NCBI GenBank assembly: GCA_045837725.1
Contig: JBEWZL010000044.1
Coordinates: forward strand, 62,001 to 126,000
Source: Vermamoeba vermiformis
Lineage: Eukaryota; Tubulinea; Echinamoebida
DNA: 64,000 nt
Reading direction: 5' to 3'
Shown here: piece after piece, positions 58,466 to 64,000 of the stretch
Numbering within the stretch: position 1 is the stretch's first letter
How the letters are laid out: the number at the start of each line of letters is the position of its first letter
Translations under genes and position numbers: made by a program
Notes under the pieces: model-generated
Told to the model about the DNA's origin: nothing
The model's input: the letters and a program-made list of their open reading frames with translations, nothing else
Databases searched by the model: none

Positions 58466-60107
58466 CGTAAAGCGAAACAGACAAATGGAGTTTTGGTGAG
58501 GTAAAAACTACGCGATCAGCTGAAAAAGAAATCAGTTTTAGCTTCTTTCTGCCAATAAGGAATGAAATGAGCTAATTTAGAACTTACTATATATTTAGGA
58601 AGCTACTGCGTACTCTGTACGACGTGTTGGGTCGATTTCAGATGAGTTACGCCAACTCAACCCAGAAAAACCGCGCCGAATGTGCAAATGAACGAAAGTG
58701 AAGACTGTATTGATGATCATCATGAAGCAGGCATTCGTTAATAGGCGTGCGTCTTGTGTTCAGTTGTGCTAATGGAAGAAAAGCACGATTTTGGTTTTTT
58801 TTTGTTTAATACTTAAGTAAGCCCTTGTTGGCCACATTACCATGGATCAAATAATAATATAGTAATTTGATAATAATTGCATATTTTCGTCCCGTGCATT
58901 AGCCAAAAGAAGAAACCACAAGAGATTCGGATTGACGTAAAGGCGCCTCAACCAATAATCCAGGTAAATACCACATATCCATGAATAAAAAATATTCTTT
59001 TTTATGAGACTGTTTAAATTGCTGAGCGAATTTCTACTTATTTTGCAAATCTGATCGAGTACGGGGGGCACGATAAATTTGTATCGTCCAATTATTAACT
59101 AGTTGAGACAGCAAACATTCTTCCTGATCGGGTCTGTTCAAAACGAATCTTGGAAGCGTACAAGTCGATACGAAAGAGCCAATAACGACTCAGGAGCTAA
59201 TCGTACCATTAGCGCACCACGTTGTTCTCGCTATTAGTGCCAGTCTCGAGCAGAAAGTTTTTACACGTACGTTGATTACTTTAATACAGCAAGCACGTGC
59301 TTGTGAGCGTATTTAATCCACGCCGTTTAAACGCAACAAGTGGGAAGAATTTGAATTTCGAATAGTTGACAAGTAGCAAACACTGCTGTAAGCAAAAACG
59401 ATTGTTGCTTCATAATATGACATTTGTTTCCGAATAATAGCAAAATGAATCGTCAACGGAAGTTTACGCAACCTCCATCACTAGATCTGTCTTGTCTCTA
59501 AAAGATATTGAAATAGGTTACCCGTAACCTGTGTATTTTAGCGACGAGGACTTTCAGGGAGCGAAGCGAACAGATCTGCTGTTGTGGGTTATGAAATCGC
59601 ATTGTGGTGACAATTCCTTCGCTCGTTGTTGAGTAAGTTGTAAGATGTTTCGATCAAAGTATCAAAATCAATTAACAGGATTATTACGATGCAATTATGT
59701 GTGCTTTTGCGTCCAAATTAACATTTAATTACGAAATCACGTTCAGAATCTCCAAAAATAGCATACGATTTCTTCTGGAAGCGCAATAATTGTCATAGAC
59801 AGTAAACGTAAAGCTTCGAAATTAATATGTTAATGATATTGAATCAAATCGATTTCGCTAAGCAGCGTTTCGTAACTCTTCCGTTGGAAATATATTCGTT
59901 CATTATTATAGAGCGAATTCCAGTGACCGTTGCGGGTAATAAAGCTTTGAAATTAATGTCAAGCTGTCTAAAAATGGAAATTAAAATATAATTTAACGTA
60001 GGTCGGTCCATGATTGGCCAGTTTTTTCCTGACAAACCCATAAAAAGCTAAATCAGCGCAACTAATTTCATTCTATTCTTAACTTTCAGTAGACAACGAA
60101 AGCGATA
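58466..60107. other. Long divergent intergenic region
   Basis: 1.64 kb without a supported gene. Small inverted repeats such as GGTTAC-CC-GTAACC near 59517 and ACGATA...TATCGT near 59075-59092 are visible. Immediately before the GPI-type gene, CATAAAAAGC (60039-60048) is a TATA candidate and ATTGG (60013-60017) an inverted CCAAT box. Confidence 0.45.
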
Positions 60108-61375
60108 ATGTCTATCAAGAAGTTTATTTGCTTACTTGCTATCTTCGGCCTCCTCGCCGTTTCCTTGGCTTCAACTCCCGGATCTGACGCTCCATCTGCT
60201 AACGCTCCTCAATCCGACTCTCCTCAAGCTGAAACTCCGAACGCCGATAGTTCTACTCCGGCGGTCGATTCTCCTGCCTCCAACTCCAACTCCACTGAAG
60301 TTGAAAGAAGATTCGAATTCTCCTTTGGTTCCGACCAGATTGAAGCCCGTATTCGCATTCGTCAAGGTGACTCCGAGAGTGAAGTCCGTCACGAATTGAG
60401 AGCTGAATCCTCTGGCGCTGAATTCAGAGTCGAATTCGAACAAAAAGCTGGCGACACCGAAAACCAACTCCGCATGCGCTTGCGTTTGTTCGAGTTGATC
60501 GAGTACGTCCCTGACCAAACCCCTGGCTATCAAAACGAGACAGTAAGTATTGAATTGACGTAACAATTTCATATTTACATTTGTGTTCACGAGATTTTTT
60601 TTGGGATCTCAATTAATTAACTTTGCCACGCAGATCGTTAACACTTACAACTCTTGGGACTGGGGCAATGGCTTCGCTGACGAGACTCCTGCTGGATCTA
60701 ATGACTCTAGAGTCTTTACTTTGAAGACTGCTGACAACATTTTTGCCATCACCATCCGCATCAACCGCCCTGTTGAAGGAAACCTCACTGTAAGTATTTA
60801 AGCTTTAATACTATGTAGAGCCAAGGATTAATATTTCCGGTCGCTAGGTTAACCCTGAAGACGTAAAGTTTGACCTTCATTTGGACGCTGATGCGATGCG
60901 TGCCGCTGGTTGGTTGAACGGTACTGAAGTCGCTTTGAATGCTGCCTTGGCCTCAAGACTCGAGACTGAGCAAGGCCAAGAAGGCTCTAGCGACGAGCAC
61001 TCCATTGCTTTGGGCACATCTGGCGCTGCTGAGTTCGGTGCTTTGTTCGTGTCTTGGATCAACTACATTCAGTGCGGTGACACTAAGGTCTCCGTTGTTC
61101 CTTCTGCCTTGCGCGTGGACAACAACCAAACTGATGCGAGCGACGACGCTGGCAGCACCGCCCACGTCGTTTCTTTTGCCTTCGTGGATTTGAGTGCTCC
61201 ATCCAACACTCAATGCATCTGGGACCCTACTCTTTCTGCCACCCGTGCTAGTGCTGTTGCTGCTCCTACTACCGGCACCAATCCCTCCACTGGCGTTCCT
61301 ACTGCCAGAACCAGCGGTGCTACATCCGTCGTTGCTTCGATGGCTGTTTTGGCCACAGCAGTTGCTTTGTTCTAA
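60108..61375 (+). CDS. Secreted surface protein with predicted GPI anchor
   Basis: Three exons, 60108-60542, 60634-60789, 60848-61375; 372 aa. A signal peptide (MSIKKFICLLAIFGLLAVSLAS) is followed by a Ser/Pro/Ala/Asp-rich stretch of about 45 residues. A beta-rich region full of alternating charge follows (RFEFSFGSDQIEARIRIRQG, FRVEFEQKAG), then a central domain with DADAMRAAGWLNGTEVALNA and FGALFVSWINYIQCGDT. The C-terminus is an Ala/Thr/Pro linker and a hydrophobic tail (SVVASMAVLATAVALF), a GPI signal. I do not recognise the fold. Codon use is C-rich and regular and introns are short, consistent with strong expression. AATAAA is at about 61417. Confidence 0.75.
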
Positions 61376-61605
61376 ACCGTGCATTGTATTTTCTCAAATG
61401 TCAAGCGTACTGCTTGAAATAAATATGGTTAGAGAAAAATTAGGCAACGAAGGAATTTTTTTAATTTTTTCATACGCTTTATTATATATTACAGGCTAAA
61501 TAAATAAAAATGAAGTGTATTTGATGGGTTTAGAAAATATAGTGATAGACTAGTATTCTATAAAAAAAATTCTAAACTGAAAAAAAGATCTCGATCAGAA
61601 TCGCT

Positions 61606-63794
61606 TTAGAGCGTCTTCTTTCGATATTCTTCTTCGGACACGAGCTTAGCAACACGAAGACCGGCTAACTCGTTTCTAGCAGCTTGAGAGTGATTGTAGA
61701 CTGTCTCATTGAAGGCTTGAGTCGCGTCTTTGCCAATGTACGCTTTGATCAACGCACGGCCACCCGGGTGTTCGTTAATGAAATCCGTCACGTCGTGAAC
61801 GAGGTTATCGATCGTGATCAAATGAGCTCCTTCAGCGCATCGGGACTTGAACTGTTGCAAAGACATATCGGGCAATTCGTCGATAGATTTGCCCCAGGAG
61901 AACTTTGACTTCTGTTCGTCAATTCTCTTTTGCTTCATTTGGATGACTCCCTTTTCGAACAAATCGGGCTTGAATCGCTTCAAGTTGTAGGCAATGCCGA
62001 AGTAGCCCAGCAACGAGATCAACCACTTGCCTAATGTATTGTACGTTAGTACCACACGTGTCAATAGTTAGAGCGTTGCACAACTTACCAGGGTCGTAGT
62101 GCATCCATCTCAAGCCATTTCTGTAGTCATAAGGGAACTCGTGATGGAAGTTGTGATAGCCTTCACCGAATGTGAACAACGAGACAATGTAGCTGTCACG
62201 AGGAGTGCGTTGATCGCTGTACGTGAAATCGCCCCACCAGTGAGCCAAACTGTTGATGAAGAAAGTAGCGTGTTGAATGAAAACAGCCTTAGCAAAGCCA
62301 CCAATGAAGAGACCGCCGAGCCAGTCACCCCAGCCGAGGCCAGCAATTAAAGTAGGCAAAACAATGCCCAATCCGAGAGCGAAGTAAGGGTAGTACTTGT
62401 GTTGGAAGGCTATAAGTTACATCGTTAGAAAAAGTTTTGATATCTTGGGTAATGTAAGAAGCTAGGACTTACTCAAAATAGGATCGGCTAACAAGTCGCT
62501 AATGTCGACCTCAGCTTCAGTGTAGTACTCAGGACCCCACGATTCACGCTTCCAAATCAACCAGCCCATGTGCGAGTACCAGAATCCACGCTTAGCGTTG
62601 TACGGGTCCTTGTTTGTGTCGGTGTAACGGTGGTGAGCACGGTGATCGCGGCACCACGAGATAACGGAGCCTTCAAAAGTTGAGGCACCAGCCAACATCA
62701 AGGGAATCTTGGCGATGCTCTTGACGTCGTAGGAACGATGAGACCACAAGCGGTGATAGCCCGAAGTAATACCAATGCCACCAATGTAGTACAAGATGAA
62801 GCCGAGCAACAAAGTCTTGGCGTGAACTTCACACACGAAGAAACCGATGAAGGCCAAGAAGATAGAGCCGAACAACCAAGCAGTGACGAACCAATCAACC
62901 TTCTCTGCGAGGGACTTGACACTAAGGCCAGTGTCGTCATTGGAGAAAATGAACTTGGTCAATGAAGTTTCTTGGAGTTGCTACGTTTGTGCGTTAGATC
63001 CGGCCATTAAAAAACTTGAATTGCGCAACTTACCTTATCAAACTTCTCTTGCAAGTGCTTGTATGCTTTCTTAATGTTGTAGTTGGGTACGGCGATGCTG
63101 TCGACAATCATGTAGTTGAAGTTGTCGGACAAGAGCTCGACCCACTTGGGAAACTTGACGGCAAAAGTGACGGAGATTTCGTTCTTGAGCTGTTCTTTGG
63201 TCTTTTGCACGGTCTCTTTGTACTCCTCGTAACGCTCAGAGGCCAACTTGAGCAAGGCAACGTGAGGTAACTGATGGGCCTTTTGGAACGAGCTGGCCCA
63301 GAAGTGATAGACCAACCACGGCATTAAGTAGTACTTGACGAGACTAAGTAATGTGTTAGTAATTGACATTATAAAATGAAGCTTAGAATCATCAAAAACC
63401 GGATCTTGATCTCCATCCGTAAGGAAAAAACTTACCCCCACCAGCCCAAGTTTAGAGCCATCAATGGGAAGAAGATGCAAACAAACGCGTAAATAAGGAT
63501 CATATTCACCATTGCTCGCTTCTCTAAGTTAATGTACGGAGTGACTTGCGCCTTGATCCATTGCCAAGGCGAAGCCACGAACCAGAAAGGAGACGATAAA
63601 AGTCCTATAAATATGCTTATTAGTAATGTACTCGACAAGTACTAAGTGAAGTACATACTTGAATTGTTATAATATTTCTGCCAGGATTGGAAAGGAGTCA
63701 TTAAAGGCAGCATGCACAACGTGCCAATAACGTCGTTTAAGCGCTTATTTTCAACAAAAGCGCCTTTACTGCACGCGTAAGAAACTGTGAGCAG
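61606..63794 (-). CDS. Degenerate Delta12-type desaturase domain fused to Delta9-type desaturase and cytochrome b5 (5' incomplete)
   Basis: Visible exons: 63659-63794, 63436-63604, 63034-63343, 62473-62980, 62089-62409, 61606-62030; at least 622 aa. Earlier exons are outside or unrecognised. Visible residues 1-205 follow the plan of a membrane Delta12/omega-desaturase (GAFVENKRLNDVIG, PLMTPFQSWQK, PFWFVASPWQW, LVKYYLMPWLVYHFW, AVPNYNIKKAYKHL). All three histidine boxes are replaced: SYACSK for HDCGH, YYNNS for HxxHH, and NYMIVD for HVxHH. Residues 206-480 are an intact Delta9-type acyl-CoA desaturase with HRLWSHR, HRAHHRYTD and HNFHHEFPYDYRNG. The C-terminus is cytochrome b5 with EHPGG and a second haem His in YNHSQAARN, as in yeast Ole1. 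Expected in the ER membrane, making monounsaturated fatty acids. A near-copy of TGACACGTGTCA is in the last intron. Confidence 0.85.
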
Positions 63795-64000
63795 CTATAT
63801 AATAAGGTTAGAGATTGCTAATTATTGTAATTAGATTGCGCATCCATTAATAGTCCGAATCCAAAAACTTTAAATTATTTGTAAGCCAGCAAATTCGAAT
63901 TTGCATTTGCATACGCTAAAATTGAGGTAATCGAAGATGCAATAATTCATCTGCGATTGATTTTCCGTTCATGAAAACAAGAAAAAACTTTGAAGATCCG

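Noticed and set aside
60171-60590. 139-codon antisense frame opposite the GPI-type gene
   Set aside because: Mirror of the Ser/Glu-rich coding strand; no start context or motif.
1-64000. tRNA genes, rRNA genes or CRISPR arrays
   Set aside because: No cloverleaf with matching A and B boxes, no rRNA-like stretch and no regularly spaced repeats were found on either strand by eye; a tRNA scan would be needed to be sure.

Overview
The window is nuclear DNA of an intron-rich, gene-dense, AT-rich unicellular eukaryote. Almost every gene is split by short GT-AG introns, mostly 50 to 200 nt, with GTAAG-type donors and TAG or AAG acceptors. All three standard stop codons are used and AATAAA signals follow several stops. 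A NADPH oxidase, kelch/EGF receptor kinases of tyrosine-kinase type, a Crinkler-like NTPase, ankyrin proteins and an Asn run suggest an amoebozoan-like protist. The lineage is an inference. I rebuilt exon chains by splice consensus, phase and family motifs. For every complete gene the exon lengths sum to a multiple of three.

Layout. 1-565: 3' end of a NADPH oxidase. 1105-3331: F-box plus START-like protein. 4003-5139 (minus): small multipass membrane protein. 5502-11472 (minus): four tandem GT31 glycosyltransferases with the same exon structure. 11581-12699: non-autonomous TIR transposon with a 5-bp target duplication. 12854-15594: NMNAT fused to an APH/CHK-type kinase, ending in a CaaX box. 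15713-18143 (minus): F-box/ankyrin modules. 18411-20930: mitochondrial TPR protein. 21235-21845 (minus): SAM-like protein. 22198-25507 (minus): EGF-repeat receptor-like protein. 25810-27763: penta-EF-hand protein. 27925-29772: TTC4/CNS1 co-chaperone. 29861-31433 (minus): beta-carbonic anhydrase. 31849-34522 (minus): SAP protein with a zinc finger of plant SHI/LRP1 type. 34900-36140 (minus): dual-specificity phosphatase. 36276-38848: endonuclease/exonuclease/phosphatase-family enzyme with a myristoylation-type N-terminus. 39001-39971 (minus): secreted cytidine-deaminase-fold protein. 40444-41029: a second MITE. 41849-43156: Ras-like GTPase.

43477-55260 is a same-strand cluster. Two paralogous kelch-EGF-TM-tyrosine-kinase receptors bracket three paralogous secreted or GPI-anchored proteins and the relic of a fourth copy. 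55360-58465 (minus): Crinkler-like P-loop protein. 60108-61375: GPI-type surface protein. 61606 to the right edge (minus): a desaturase-like domain that has lost its histidine boxes, fused to a Delta9-type desaturase and cytochrome b5; its 5' end is missing.

Most promising for novelty: the receptor/secreted-protein cluster, the pseudo-desaturase fusion, the NMNAT-kinase fusion with CaaX, the SHI-type finger outside plants, and the palindrome TGACACGTGTCA, found five times exactly and each time inside an intron. No tRNA, rRNA or CRISPR array was seen.
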